From Andrena cerasifolii (Eukaryota; Arthropoda; Insecta; Hymenoptera; Andrenidae), in NCBI RefSeq assembly GCF_050908995.1, contig NC_135125.1:8395011-8459010 (forward strand): a DNA stretch of 64,000 bases. Reading direction: 5' to 3'. Under the pieces are notes generated by a model. It was not told the DNA's origin, made no database searches, and saw only the letters and a program-made list of their open reading frames with translations. Positions 1-12,345 of the stretch are shown here, piece by piece. Position numbers and translations under genes: made by a program. Each line of letters starts with the position of its first letter. Position 1 is the first letter of the stretch.

Positions 1-3000
1 CATCCATTTTACGAATCTGCATCACGATTGCGAATTTTTATATGCATACTATCCTGAAGAATCTCTCCTCCACCCCCTCTCTTTGTCTCTGAACTAAACA
101 GCAGATAGAAATAAATCATTCAGAAGTGTGAAATTTGTTAAGGATGAATTTCAGTGACAATCTTACCAAAAAGTTAATCAATTTCCCAGATATTAATAAA
201 GCTGAATTCAGTTGAATTCGCTCTTCTTATTTTATTTTGTCCATTTATTGAATACTTCATCTTTTATCATAAACTTGTTTGTTGGAATGTAGGTAACCGA
301 AAGCATTTTCTTTCATTTAAAAAAAAAAAAACTATCGTATCAATTGTCCGGAATTTTTGTGACAATTATGTTCACTGTTTGATCTTTCTGCACACAAGAT
401 TTCAAAAACTTGGGCCCGTTATTTCACTTTTAATTTTGTAGTTATATTTCTCGATATTGCAATCTCCCATAAGTTAAATAATTTAAAAACTACCGGATCA
501 ATTTTTCTAAAACTTTGCAGGGGGTTTTACCATCACATAAAGATTCATTCCTGCAATTTTCAAAGACGTTCGCTTATTTCCAATGTTACTGAAGTTCGTC
601 CTTAATTCACTTCGCGATCGCGAAGTCTGGACAGTGCGTAGATACAGTCCTGAAGAGGGGCGCTCATACTGGCTCATACTCTGTGAAGTATGTAGGTAAT
701 GGAGCGCATGGGAGGCGCGAAAGCGTTAACCCCGCTGTGTGGTCACCTTCTATTCTAGTGCGTGTGTAAGCGCGCCTCTTGCCGAGGGTAAACGCGGAGC
801 GGCCAAGCGCACGCGTTGCAAAGACCACCCTGGGTCATCTTCGTCGTGGGAGTACCCTCGCTTTCAACGTACTCCTCCACGTCTTCGTATCGATCAACGA
901 AACCGAGTCGGGGAAGATTCGAAAATTCTTGGGGTCGAACAGTGTTCGCAGGATAAAACCCCACGCACCCCATGGAAGCGCACAGTATTGGTTAAATATT
1001 CTTCTTTTTTTTTCAAATGTTAGAAAAATATATTTTGAGCCACGCTCTTTAATACGATAAAAATATTGAACATTATACACATTCAGGAAATGTTAAATAA
1101 ATATTCAGAATTAATATTTTAGGCAGATGACATTGAACGATCGTATAGAATATATTAACTGCTGATTTTTTTTATAGCTTGCAGAAAGCTGTTGTTCGAA
1201 ACATTACTTGGAGAAGGGAGATCTGTAGCCAGCATTTTATCTTTACCCTGCGCAAAGAACGCAGTAATATGTCTACTAATACGCGTCAAGTGATTATTCC
1301 TACCCTGTTCGTTTAAAAAGCGATGGGTGATTCAGGTTGCACATGTGCAAATTCTACGTAAGGTGACCGTGTGTAATATGGAACGCTTGATTTCGAAAGC
1401 TTGCCAAAAGTAGGGTTGTCTTTTATTAATAAAACTAACATGAGGCGACGAATGGGGAAGTAACGCGCATCGTTATATTTAAGTATATAGTTGAATGTAA
1501 AAAATTCAAATGTTTTAAAATTATAGTAAAAACAACTAAAAAGAGTATCTGGAATGGAACACCCACTTGGGAAGTTTGTACATAAAACTGAAGAAACTTT
1601 ACTTTAATTCCTAAGAAGGAAGACTTATTAAAAGCAAGATACAGATAAACAAATTATATACCATACTAGGTACGCTGAATAGAATTTTTTAAAGTGACCA
1701 TAATAAGAAAGTTAAACCAACTTGTTGCAGATAATTATTCGAGACACTCGTTTTTCTTTTTCACACAGTACTTACAGTAGAATGCCTTCATTGGGTGAGG
1801 CTGTTCGTGCATGTTTATTGTGCACTTACAAACTTGAAAATAAGGCCACTGAAATAGTTGGGGAAGTTTAATTATAAGCAAGCACGGTTTAAAAATATTA
1901 AGTGTAATTGCGATAAAATTGAAAATCAATCACAGAACAATACAAATATATTTACGTGCTGTAAAAATTAAGTAAAATAGGTCATTTACGATTTTACCAA
2001 TTATTGGAAACGCAGGTGTCTGCGTTCCATTGCCTCTGCGTTACAAAACGTCGAATTTCTTAGATCGTGAACCAATGTGCTACAAGAAATGGAAATGATA
2101 CGCCTAAATTAATTTCGCCTGGTACTTTCCCACCCCCGCTTCACTGTTACACCTAAAAACCGTGCGAATCCTTTCGAGCGGAACCGACCAGTTTACATAG
2201 AGATGAATCGGAATGATTAATGAATTGAACGAATTAAAAATTCATAGATCTGAAAATTCTTGCGCCACATTCAGATTTCTCTTCTGAGCTGAATATTTAA
2301 CGTGACACGTTATGAATGCTGGTGCATTAACGAGGATCCTTTGATAGAATTTCAGTTAAAATTGAATGCTAAATTAATCGCTTCAGAGAAGTGTGAAGAA
2401 CGATGGTTATATTTTTCTACATCGATTTAACGAATTACTGTGCGCGTAGTAATCTCTATGCTAAAATGGCAATTATTTGTTAATTGGCCACTGCTTCGTT
2501 GAAGTTCGTAACGGAGCCACTTTGAGTTTGCAATCTGTGCAAACAAATTTACGTTGCCTTCCTATTGTTCATTACAAAAGCAAAGCATATTCGCTGCACT
2601 TTTAATTGTGACCACTTTATGCAACTCGTCTAATTACACGGTTCCCTTGGACAAGTGGCCGATATAAACATTTGTATCCGCGACACTATGGAAATGATAA
2701 TATAGGCGCATGCCCGAGCGTTTCCCATTGAAACCGTCCTTCATCTCAGTGACAACTATTTTCTGTGCAAGGTTGAAGCTTCAACTTCTCCAGCAGAATT
2801 ATCGGTTTACCAATGTCATCGTTAGAAATCGAGCGTTTTGTTCTCGATTCTAATTGACGTGTGACTTGTTTCTTCTTCTACCTTCAACTTCGCGAGGTGC
2901 TCGCCGCCCGCAATAAATTGTACACATCACCGTCTACGACGCCAAGTGTAGCTGTCCACTTACAGCCTACCATATGATAGAAAAAAATACCATCATGTTT

Positions 3001-3490
3001 CTTGAATTATGCTTGACGAAATGTGTAGCTGAGAAAAGGTAAAACAGCTTCAGAACAGGGGGCATAAAATTTGTGCACAGCCTTGCAGCTAGTGCCAGTC
3101 CAAGCCCCATGTTTCCCCACATCAAAGCTCTACTTATAGGTATACTTTCACAGAAGATTTCAGAGAAATTTAACCCTGCATGGTCACGCCATATAATCAC
3201 AAATTGGTCGCATCGGCAATTTTAATTTTCCTGAATTTTTTAAAAATCGGTGCTGCGGCTGAAAATTCTGAAAAAATTCACAGACATGTACAGCAGTAGG
3301 TAGAATGTCTCTGATTTTTTTTGTAAGTTTCCATTCAGTAGAACACAAGTAATGGAGCTTAAACTGCAAATCACCCTAATAGTAGGGGTATCGGCTTGAC
3401 ACTTGGCTGAAATAGTTTTCTTTGAGGAATACGTGCACTTTTTAAATTGTATTATTAAGGCCTAGGAATTTACAGAAATATTGGCAAAGA
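1..3490. other. 5' flank without a recognisable gene
   Basis: I see no coding region with family features here. The short open frames at about 739-1080 overlap a CpG-rich patch and have no recognisable motif. Since the MYND gene starts its coding exon directly after a splice acceptor at 4248, an untranslated first exon and promoter must lie upstream, and the CpG-rich patch near 600-1000 is the best-looking candidate. That patch contains a perfect 16-bp palindrome at 610-625. This assignment is inference only. Confidence 0.35.
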
Positions 3491-3867
3491 CAGGGGTGCG
3501 ATACACCCGGAAATTCGATAAATTCTGAAACTTTGTAAATATGTAGGGAATTTCCCCCTGATTACAACGCAATTTTTCTTTGCTCCCAAAATTCACTCTA
3601 AGGGGGTGTAATTGACTGCTGAGAATCCGGTTATTTTCCGATTTTCTGTTATAACTCGTGAACAGTAAAATAATTTCTTTACCAAATACTAGATCTAATT
3701 AAAAGAAGTAACTTTGTCTCGAAACTTCTTCTATATTTTACAGTTCGCGAGTTATAACACAAAATCGGAAAATAGTCGAATTTTCGGGGGTTAATTTCAC
3801 CCTCCTCGAGTGGATTTGGGTAGCAAACAAAAATTTTTGGAATTCCCGGGGTCGGGATCTTCCCTTG
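3491..3867. mobile_element. Non-autonomous foldback element, CAAGGGAAGAT family
   Basis: Two arms face each other. The segment with 'gttataactcgtgaac' near 3650 is mirrored near 3745, and the outer arms share 'ggaaattc' and 'ccaaaattcactc' type blocks in opposite orientation. The right end reads cgggatcttcccttg. The same end occurs at 51712 and, as a short fragment, at 34858-34897, so this is a repeat family. No coding capacity. Confidence 0.6.
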
Positions 3868-4014
3868 GAAGCTAAGCTATGCTATTCGATGCAATGTTTT
3901 AACGTTTGCTTTTGGTGGAAACGGTTCGATAAGACTGTATCGAAGCTAATTTTTTTAAAACGTAATATAGCACAGCATCGCATAGCTTAGCTTCCCGGTG
4001 GATTCCCGGCTTTA
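3868..4014. mobile_element. Partial TAAGCT-rich miniature element
   Basis: The block starts with ctaagctatgct and ends with its mirror image followed by cggtggattcccggcttta. The copy at 36537-36726 carries the same end and the same internal 'aaacggt' core. The left terminus appears lost where this copy abuts the element ending at 3867. Confidence 0.5.
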
Positions 4015-4258
4015 ATAAACGAAACAGAAACTAACCACTGCCACCGTGCAATATTATTCACTAATCGGCCAGCTTCGAGCTTCCTTTTCATTTTCATTAA
4101 TTACAATTGCCAAGGATCGAGAGGCAGCTTGTAAAAGCGACACTCCGCGATGTGAGCCGCGGAGCAGTGGTACAAGGCCGGCGGCCTGAAAGAGCCCGAA
4201 GGGCACAGGAAACGCTTACTCACGGGAGAAATATTTGTTTGCTTGCAGCTTGAACAAG

Positions 4259-7200
4259 ATGCACGCGATGGAAGGCGCCGCCGGTAACGGGAAGAAGGTG
4301 GACTCGGCCGAGAAGACCAGGGAGGACGATTCGTCGCGAGCGTCGCCGAAGGTGCCCCAGAGCCAGCAGAACGGAGCGGCGCTCCCGGAGGAGACGGCCG
4401 CCGCCCCCGGGACCCTCGAGTGTATACGCTCCTCGGCGTCCATAAAGAAGGAGCCGCTCTGCGACTCGGAGTCCGAGGGGACGTGCAAGAACGCCACCTC
4501 GGCGGAGGCGGCCCAGCAGAAGTCCGCGGCGTCCCGTTGCGCGAAATCCGAGACAGAAGGGGGCAGCAGGAAGCGAAAGTCCACGGACGGGCAGCTGCCC
4601 TCGAACGGCAACTCCGCCCCGAAGAAGTTCTGCCACGAGCAGAGGGAGCAGTACATCACGTCCCTCGTCGGCTGTGAAAAAGTTACCGCGGAGGAACTTG
4701 CCGCGAGAGCTGACCAACTCCGGGCCGAAGTACAGGTAAATACAGGAGGGGGACCGCTTGGACCAGGCGGATTAATTTTATCGCGGATGAACGGCCCCTT
4801 TACTCGATAGGGGAGCGATATCGTCATCTTTACAAAGTGGCTTTTGTAAGGTGGCTGCAGCCTGTGGGTTGAACTTCTTGGAGGTCCGACTTCGATTTTC
4901 ACTTGGTCTTGCAGAATGTTAACAGACAGATCCCTAAGGATATATAGTCACTGGACTGATACGTATTTACAAGGCTGATCCCTGATAATTGTTAAGATAT
5001 AAATGAGTGAAGTTTCATACCTTGATAGATGTACTCTGCAGTGGCGGATTTAAATACGGTTGCCAACCGTACTGTAATATATAGTATTGTAGGGGAGACC
5101 GGGGCTAGTTGATACAGTCCAATTATCTCGACACCGTATATGTGTAGCTCCATTTCAGCGAGATGTACGATGATTCTTGTTCAATTCTTTCCTTAGATCC
5201 AGCGTACGTGTGTGTACATTGACGTTGACAATCGTTTTTTAACTGTTTTTTCATTCAGTTTGTACGTATTCTCTCAAGTTTTCGCTTACTATATATTAAA
5301 GAGGAAGGACCAAAGTATATTTTAGCATATATGTTATCAAGTAATTAATTCAAACAAAAATGAAAAAAATTGAAAACTGAAAAACGTATCAACTAGCCCC
5401 AGTCTCCCCTACTATATTTTTGTCTAGTGTACTATATCAAAGTTGTCATGTATAGAGGCCGACCCTTTGCGCTCACTACAAAATGCCTCTCAAACAGAAA
5501 CCGATAACCCAAGTATGCCAAGCCTCCTACAAACTTCACTACACCTTTAAATGCGCACAATAGCGGCCAGTCATTAAGCATGAAGATTAAGCAGAAACGT
5601 AAATTTAAATATTCCCATTGCTTTCTGCTCCCACGTAGGCCTTGGACGAGTTAGCACGTGCCAAAGAAATGGAATGGAACGAGATCCTGAGCATGAGAAA
5701 GCTGAAGGAGGAAGCGTACCTGAGAATCGAGAGAAGAAGGCAAGTTATGGGATTCATGGAGGGCAACGGTCAGTTAGCAGACACGTTACCGCCAGCCAGC
5801 CTGGCACTGGGGCCTGAATGGGAGAGCAGCGGCAACACCACTCCTGTATCCAAAGAGAAGATGAATTTCGGCTCGAAGGAGGACCTCCCCGAGGAGAGCT
5901 CGCGGGACTCGCCCGCCTTCAAGAAAGAGAAGACCGGCAAGCAGGGCTCGCATCGGCAGTCTACACCTCCCAAACAAGGCGGAGAGAACGGCCGCAAACA
6001 CGCAGAAGCGCTCAGCCCAGAGAACCGGCAGATCGGCGAGGGTCGCCAAGGCGCCATCGTCGATGTCAGGTCCATCATCGCTGATTACAGGCTGAGGCAT
6101 CCTGAAACAGTGCCGCGCAGGTAATTAGTCGCAACACTAAATGCACAGTAGAGCGATCAGTGACGGATTGAAGGGAACAGGCCCAGGTGGCAAACGTTTC
6201 TGGGACCCCCTGAATGCGTAACAGAATTGCAAATAAATTTACTCGCGTGGTGAGGTATGGAACATTGTGGGAAGTAAAATAAATATAGCGTTTGGATAAG
6301 ATCGTAACTCTTTTTTGGAAGATGGGGCCCAGGCCGCCGTTAAATACGCCAGTGAAGGTGACCATTCGTCCACGAATTGTGTCCCTGGTAAATTTTGTTC
6401 TCAATTCTGAATTTAAGGCAATCATTCGTCACCGGTTTTTGGTAACAGTTCTCGATTCTGTGTTCGTTCTTTAAAGTTAGAAAATATTCAATGCGAAACC
6501 GAAGCCGCGAGTTTGTTTTTAAAATTCTGTTAATTTAGTAGAAGTGATCTCTAAAAACAAATGTCTCATGTCCCCCGGAAACTCCAAGAAAAAATTGTCA
6601 CCTTGGTATACAGAGGACCATAAAAGCTACTTTAATGCTACTAGAATACTGTAGCTTTTAAAAATATATTCATAAAATTCTAGTGCTTATCAACATGGGC
6701 GGATTTGCGTATAGGCTAAGTAGGCTGCAGCTTGGGATGGTAAATTTTGGGAAGCGGCAAATTCGGGAGGCAGCAGATTTTGGGAAGCGACAAATTTTCA
6801 GTGAAAGAAATTGGGATAGGTTTAAACACAGAGGCTTGAGACACCTTCAAAAACAATTCCCTTCTTTTTCGTACAGCGAGTTAGCAATAACTCATATGAG
6901 TTGTCATATTGAATTAATTTTGAAATTGTCTCGACTGTTTTAAACTAAAATATTTTATGATATTTCGCGGAAAGGGCGACAGACACTTGTTAGCCCAGGG
7001 GCTCCAAATCTCCAAATCCGCCCCTGCTTATCAGACATTCGAGTATTGAAATGTTACAAAGAAATGAGTCCACTTAAGTAGTTTTGTAATCTGAAATGAA
7101 TCGTTTCTTAATTAAATTCTTGTGGAAGTTAGAAAGTGGTATCAGGAATAGATTAATCATAGTGAAACTTCAATATTATAACTGACTGTAAGGCTGCATC

Positions 7201-9035
7201 TGTGCAAGACTTTGACTATTATGCTAGAAACTGTTTCTTCGCTACAAAATAGAAGTAACTTGGTATCGAGAGAAACGCAACAGCTTCTTGTTTGTTAGCA
7301 TAAAGTTTCATTGCGTCGAAGAAGCACGAGTAGAAAGAAAATGTTACAGGAGCTAGAAGTTTTCAAATGTATCGTTATGTATTAAATAATTTAATTTACA
7401 GTTTGACGTTAATTATAGAAAAGCTTGCATAACGTTGTATTTGCTTGAATTTCAGGGGACGAAGAATGAGAAATTCGGTGAACGTCGGCCTCGGAGCTGG
7501 TGGAGCTATGGTCGAAACGGGGCACAGCGTTGATTCAAGGCCATCTAGTACAGATTCTTGTAAAAGCAACCCGAACGCGGTTGATCCTAATAATTCCATG
7601 AGCTTCAAGGACGTGCTCGTGCAGTTCGCTAAACTGAGCCAACAACAAGGTACACAAAATTAATCCTGCAAGATTACACATCAAGCGATCGTACATCGTA
7701 CCTCCTTGTAACTGTGTCTCTTCGAAGCAGTGTAGTTTATTTCCAAAGCCCATTCGAAGCAAACTGATATGAAAGTGTTATATATTGATAAAAGTCCATC
7801 TTTAACTTAGAAGTTGAAGACGCTGAAAATGTCGCGTCGATTAAATGCTAGACGTCAATTAATTTCGAAAACGTAAAATTGTAGGTGAGCCCGTGAAGAC
7901 GCCTCAGAATTATCCAGATGTAACGCTTCATCCTGTTGCACCGTCCCCGGCGCCTCAGAATACACCACCTCAACAGAGTGGTTCATTACTCCACGGAATT
8001 CTCACGAAATCGCAATCTCCAAGACCTACCACTTTTTCACCTACTTTAGCTAGATTACTCACCGCACCTGAAAGAGAAAGGAATGCACCAACAGCCGCGT
8101 CCATGCCGCAGCAAAGCGCGGCAACCCAGCACCTTTTGCAGGCATATCAAGGCTCTAATCCGGTTTCTATCAGCGACCTCCTATCTTCTTCCAAGGTATT
8201 TCACTTTTCTATAAAATAATACTTCACGCGGTCGCTGTGTCCGGGCCTCGGAGCCATTGATCCACTCGCGCGTCTACAAAACTGATAAGCTTTTTATTGT
8301 GATGGTGCGCTTAGCTTCGATTCTGATCACATTGAAAACATAAGTATTTTGTGATTAACATGAAAACGATGACGAGGAAAAGCTCGTCGCAAATTTCGCG
8401 GGGCTTTATGCATAGATATTTATTATTATAATATGTAGAAGTGTCAGAAGTGTATGAACAGAAGTTCATAAACTAAAAAATCGCGAAAATGATACATAGC
8501 TTTCGCAGTGTTAGTCTCAATATAATTAAACATTGTTTATTTCTGTATTTTCAGGCTCGAACTGAAATAACAATAACGCCGGTGGTAAACACTCCGGTGC
8601 AATCTCACTCGAATAGTTTAATTCACGTGGTAAGAGATGCATTAAGATTCGTTGAAATAATTCAGTCGCATAAACTTCTGTATTTAACATCCTCCATTTC
8701 GCCAAGCAGGACGACGTTGAAGAAGAATCAGCTGTAATCGAAGACAGAGAGACCCGCATTTCTTCAGGCGGAAGGGACGCCAGAGAGGACAGAGATAGTC
8801 CTCCGCGATGCCAAGGATGTCACGAACGTGCTGCACAGTTCGTGTGCGCTGGCTGCGGAAATCAGTGGTACTGCAGTCGCGAATGCCAGGTAAGATCTAA
8901 AATCTGCCGTCTTCTTCGCTGGCGCCACGTTAAAGAGAACAATTGATTCGTAATCAGCTGCGCGACTATTATTAATGAGAGAATGCATTTTAGGTCGCTG
9001 CATGGGACGAACACTCAGAAGTGTGTTCTGGCTAA
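4259..9035 (+). CDS. MYND zinc-finger protein with N-terminal coiled coil, seven coding exons
   Basis: Exons are 4259-4735, 5639-6120, 7456-7649, 7885-8195, 8555-8629, 8710-8889 and 8994-9035. All introns are GT-AG and the phases agree, giving 586 residues. The start is the first ATG after a strong acceptor (tgcttgcag, ending 4248), so the 5' UTR is spliced. Residues 1-135 are acidic, serine-rich and probably disordered. A charged helical stretch spans about 140-200 (ELAARADQLRAEVQ, then ALDELARAKEMEWNEI), a likely coiled coil. A proline-rich low-complexity section covers 386-490. The C-terminus is a complete MYND finger with ligands C547, C550, C559, C562, C568, C572, H580 and C584. MYND fingers usually bind proline-rich peptides of transcription corepressors, so a nuclear scaffold role is likely but inferred. 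I do not recognise the exact family; there is no SAND, SET, PHD or bromodomain. Confidence 0.88.
5089..5412. mobile_element. MITE with GTAGGGGAGACCGGGGCTAG termini
   Basis: Inverted ends of about 27 bp (left GTAGGGGAGACCGGGGCTAG, right the same with one change) bound a 324-bp AT-rich core in the first coding intron of the MYND gene. A longer relative with the same ends lies at 61738-62657. Confidence 0.75.
6693..7025. mobile_element. hAT-like MITE with perfect 8-bp target duplication
   Basis: The element is flanked by GCTTATCA at 6685-6692 and 7026-7033, an exact 8-bp duplication as hAT transposases make. Ends read GGGCGGATTTG on the left and its inverted form ending CCGCCCCT on the right. 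Inside both ends sits a second inverted block (taggctaa / ttagccca). The related copy at 26269-26560 shares the interior. It lies in the second coding intron of the MYND gene. Confidence 0.78.
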
Positions 9036-9255
9036 ATAACGAGCGTCTGTTATCCACCTCGGACCTCGTACTTGTGGCATCAGGTTAAATACCTATTCAA
9101 CTGAGAATGAATCTAGTCAAAAACGAATGGCCAAGAATTTAACGCGTATTGAGCACGATAAGGCGCTGGGAGAAAATGTTAAGAGAGCAGTGTATATTTT
9201 TAAGGATCTTCAAAATATGTTTCATCTGTAAAGGATAAGTTTTATTTCGTAAAAG

Positions 9256-9284
9256 GGGGAATCGCCGCGCTATAGGCGGTCCCC
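9256..9284 (+). promoter_or_regulatory. GC-rich hairpin in the MYND gene 3' UTR
   Basis: GGGGAatCGCC is followed after an eight-base loop by GGCGgtCCCC, giving a stem of about ten positions with two mismatches. It stands out in an AT-rich UTR. Function unknown. Confidence 0.35.
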
Positions 9285-10380
9285 GTAAGAAATGAGTATT
9301 TACGAGAAGGACGGAAGCATTAGACTTCGAGGCACCTAGACCAGGAAAGATTCGGAGGCGAAGTTAAAAAAAAAACGGTCATTGCTTCATTGTAATCACC
9401 GCGTTGCTTTTATTCGTTATTCGGTAACGAACGATCGAGAGTCTTCATTAAGACCAATAGAGAGAGTATTAACCCTGCTGAAATTAAGCATTTAACGTGT
9501 ATCTTCCAAAGGACAAATCTGTTCGAGGGATTCCAACTGTAATAGGAATTTGCGTCGGACATAAACATTCGTAACAACTTCGTGTATCGGATTACCTTCC
9601 TCTTTTCGTTTTCTTTCTAGATTTCAACCAATGCATGACGTACGATGTACGCTAGTCGAATGTCTTCAACATTTTCCGAAGCAAGAAAAGAGAAACAAAA
9701 AAAAAAAGAAACCAGACCGGGAGTAGCTGATGTGTACGCTTGTAACGAGGAACAAAGCACAAAACTTATATCTCGTGATGCTGTACATAATTTTATACGT
9801 GTTAGCAGGGTTGTTCAGCGTCAGATTTTAAAACAGTTGGTTAACCGCGTGCCATGCGTAAGATTCGCTTCATCATGGTCAGCTTTATATGTTGGAAAGA
9901 TTTAAGTTGTAGATTATTCGAGTGTTTTTATAATCCTATCGTTTTGTTTCGTTTCTCTTTTTCTCTCTCCTTTTTTTTTGTAATTCAAGTCTTTTGCATT
10001 ACGGTCAGACGACGTCGCATGATGCGAAGTACACACGGACATTCAGCCTTCATATATTTTTGTCGTTCGTTCAAGAAAGACGCGTAAAGTGCGTACCGAA
10101 TACCAATATTTTATACCACATTTGTTACCAACGTATAAATCTAGAATTAACGAGATGTTAGCCTTAGTATAGGTTTAAGCTACTTCTTTTTTCTCTTCTT
10201 CTCTTTCACGACTTGTTCGTTGGTAACGTATCGACACGTTCTAAGTTCTTTTTTTTTCTTTTTTTTTTTAAATTAGCATGTTACCCAAACGATAATTGTC
10301 CCAGACATAATCTGTAGTCCAAAGTTCCTACAGGTACACGCAACATTATATATATTTTTCCCATTTACGAAGCAAACCAA

Positions 10381-10386
10381 AATAAA
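10381..10386 (+). terminator. Polyadenylation signal AATAAA, MYND gene
   Basis: This is the canonical hexamer in AT-rich sequence at the end of the plausible 3' UTR, followed by T-rich sequence. Confidence 0.45.
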
Positions 10387-10564
10387 GTTTTTAATCGTAT
10401 CATAACGAGCATTTACCGTTTCTTCAACCACCGGCGTATTACAGATTAATTATATTCCGATCGATGATTCTATGAAGTTTATTGAAAGAAAAATTTCCGC
10501 CATTTATTTAGAATTTTAATGTTACGCAGTGAAGTTGTTCCGAGGTTCCATTTCAAAATATCTG

Positions 10565-10842
10565 AAGGTGCGATTTCATGCTGACGCTCGACGCTCGTTT
10601 TGAGTGTCAAAAACAGTCACGTGATCGGTCCACGGGAGTTTCAGCATCTACGCTCGTTTTGAGCGTCAAAACCAATTACGTGACCGACGCTCGACCAACG
10701 AACGAGCGAGTCAGAGTGAACGAGCGTCAAGCGGAAACTCGGTTTAGCTTTTCCGCTTGATGCTGAAAATCGCGTGCACTGATTACGTGACCGGTTTTGA
10801 CGCTCGAAACGAGCGTCGAGAGTCAGTATGAAATCGCACCTT
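10565..10842. mobile_element. MITE with AAGGTGCGATTTCATGCTGA termini
   Basis: A 278-bp segment bounded by inverted repeats of about 40 bp (AAGGTGCGATTTCATgCTGA and its mirror ending AAATCGCACCTT). The interior is a CpG-rich series of cgctcg / cgagcg motifs. It lies between the MYND gene's poly(A) signal and the giant element. Confidence 0.75.
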
Positions 10843-11835
10843 GACTATTTAAACTTTTCGCTCGGATTTCTTCAATGCCTAAGTGACCACAAAATGCACT
10901 AATCGATTTGACCCGCAGACTTTTTTTCCAGAGGGGGCCAAGCAACTTTGGGATGATGGTAAAGAAAAATATACTCCTCTTGCTTTTTTAACCTATTTTA
11001 TAGTGTCAATTTAATTAAAAAATTAAAACCGAAATTTAAAAATATTCCCTTTTTTAGTATAAACTTAATAAAGATCAGTTTTTAAAAATAAGCGATTATT
11101 TCTTTAAGGGGGTAGACACGTCACGTGACCTGCCCGATTCGGCAGGTCGGTATTACAGCATTTTTTTCTGCACAGAAATGGTAATACCGATAGATCGACG
11201 ATTACCCGGTGAACGCGAGAGGGAACTGTTTGCTACTTCTGTATTCTATTCTGAATAAGGAAAGAATTTCTCAGCTGTTCCGTTATACTTATAAAAATTT
11301 AAACGGAAAGTCGGCTGGTACTGTAAACGTAGAAAATTCATTGCACATTTTAATTACTTGAAATGTGCTTATGCTACAATATTCTACGTTAGCAGTAAGG
11401 AATTCTAAGTGAAAAGGGAAAATAGATGAGGGAATGTCCCCAGAAAATGAAATTTGTTAGGTTAGACATTTTTTTATTAGCAAAGCACCGAAACAGAACA
11501 TGAAATACACTTATTACACGTCCTCTGCAGAAAGCAGTTATCAACAAACATTTAATATACAAAATTGTATTGAATGTTGAATTGGGCTGGTGAAAATGCG
11601 CAGACTGGATGCGCGTGATTATTATGTGGTCGGCTCCTCGAAGTGACAGAAAATATAACCTAAATATATGCTATATGACAACAAATGTTTAGTGGCTATT
11701 TCAGCTTCAAAGGCATCGCCTTAAAGTTGCAAATAAGACGCGTAGGCCTTTCAAGAGGCGTTCGAAAATTCTGCGTCTCTTCGTTAAACAGTCACTGTCT
11801 CGAAACATCTGCGCCACTTCTCGCTCTTTGATTTG

Positions 11836-12345
11836 CTCTCCGGAGACGTTACTTTGTGCCACCTCTTTCGACATCATGTTCTCCTGTTACAAAGCCCAAT
11901 TCTGTGCACTCTGAAAATTTTTGCCAGATTTTGGCCCAGGTATCAGGAGAACATGAAGCGAAAAGAGGTATTCTGAATTTCAGCTTCGAAGTCATCCTCG
12001 ATTCCCTCTCCGAAGACGTTACTTAGTGCCACCTCTTTCGACGGCATGTTCTCCTATTACAAAGCCCAATTTTGTGCATTCTGAAAATTTTTGCCAGATT
12101 TTGGCCCAGGTATCAGGAGGACATGAAGCGAAAAGAGGTATTCTGAATTTCAGCTTCGAAGGCATCCTCGATTCTCTCTCCGAAGACGTTACTTAGTGCC
12201 ACCTCTTTCGACGTCATGTTATCCTGTTACGAAGCCCAATTTTGTGCATTCTGAAAATTTTCTCCAGATTTTGGCCCAGGTATCAGGAGAACATGAAGCG
12301 AAAAGAGGTATTTTGAATTTCAGCTTCGAAGGCATCGCCTTAAAG
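11836..12345 (+). repeat. Three-unit satellite block inside the left arm
   Basis: Three tandem copies of the same unit as the main array (each with acatgaagcgaaaagaggta and ccagattttggcccagg). The mirrored block in the right arm is at 21985-22495. Confidence 0.8.

Larger units (their letters stand above)
9036..10405 (+). other. Probable 3' UTR of the MYND gene
   Basis: After the stop at 9033-9035 no further coding is visible. The first well-placed AATAAA is at 10381-10386, which would give a 3' UTR of about 1.35 kb. Short open frames here (for example 9645-9905) are low-complexity and have no motif. The extent is inferred; earlier cleavage sites are possible. Confidence 0.5.

Noticed and set aside
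4216..4902. 228-codon minus-strand frame
   Set aside because: It is the shadow of the GC-rich first coding exon of the MYND gene.
9645..9905. 86-codon frame after the MYND gene
   Set aside because: It lies in the probable 3' UTR, has low complexity, and shows no motif.
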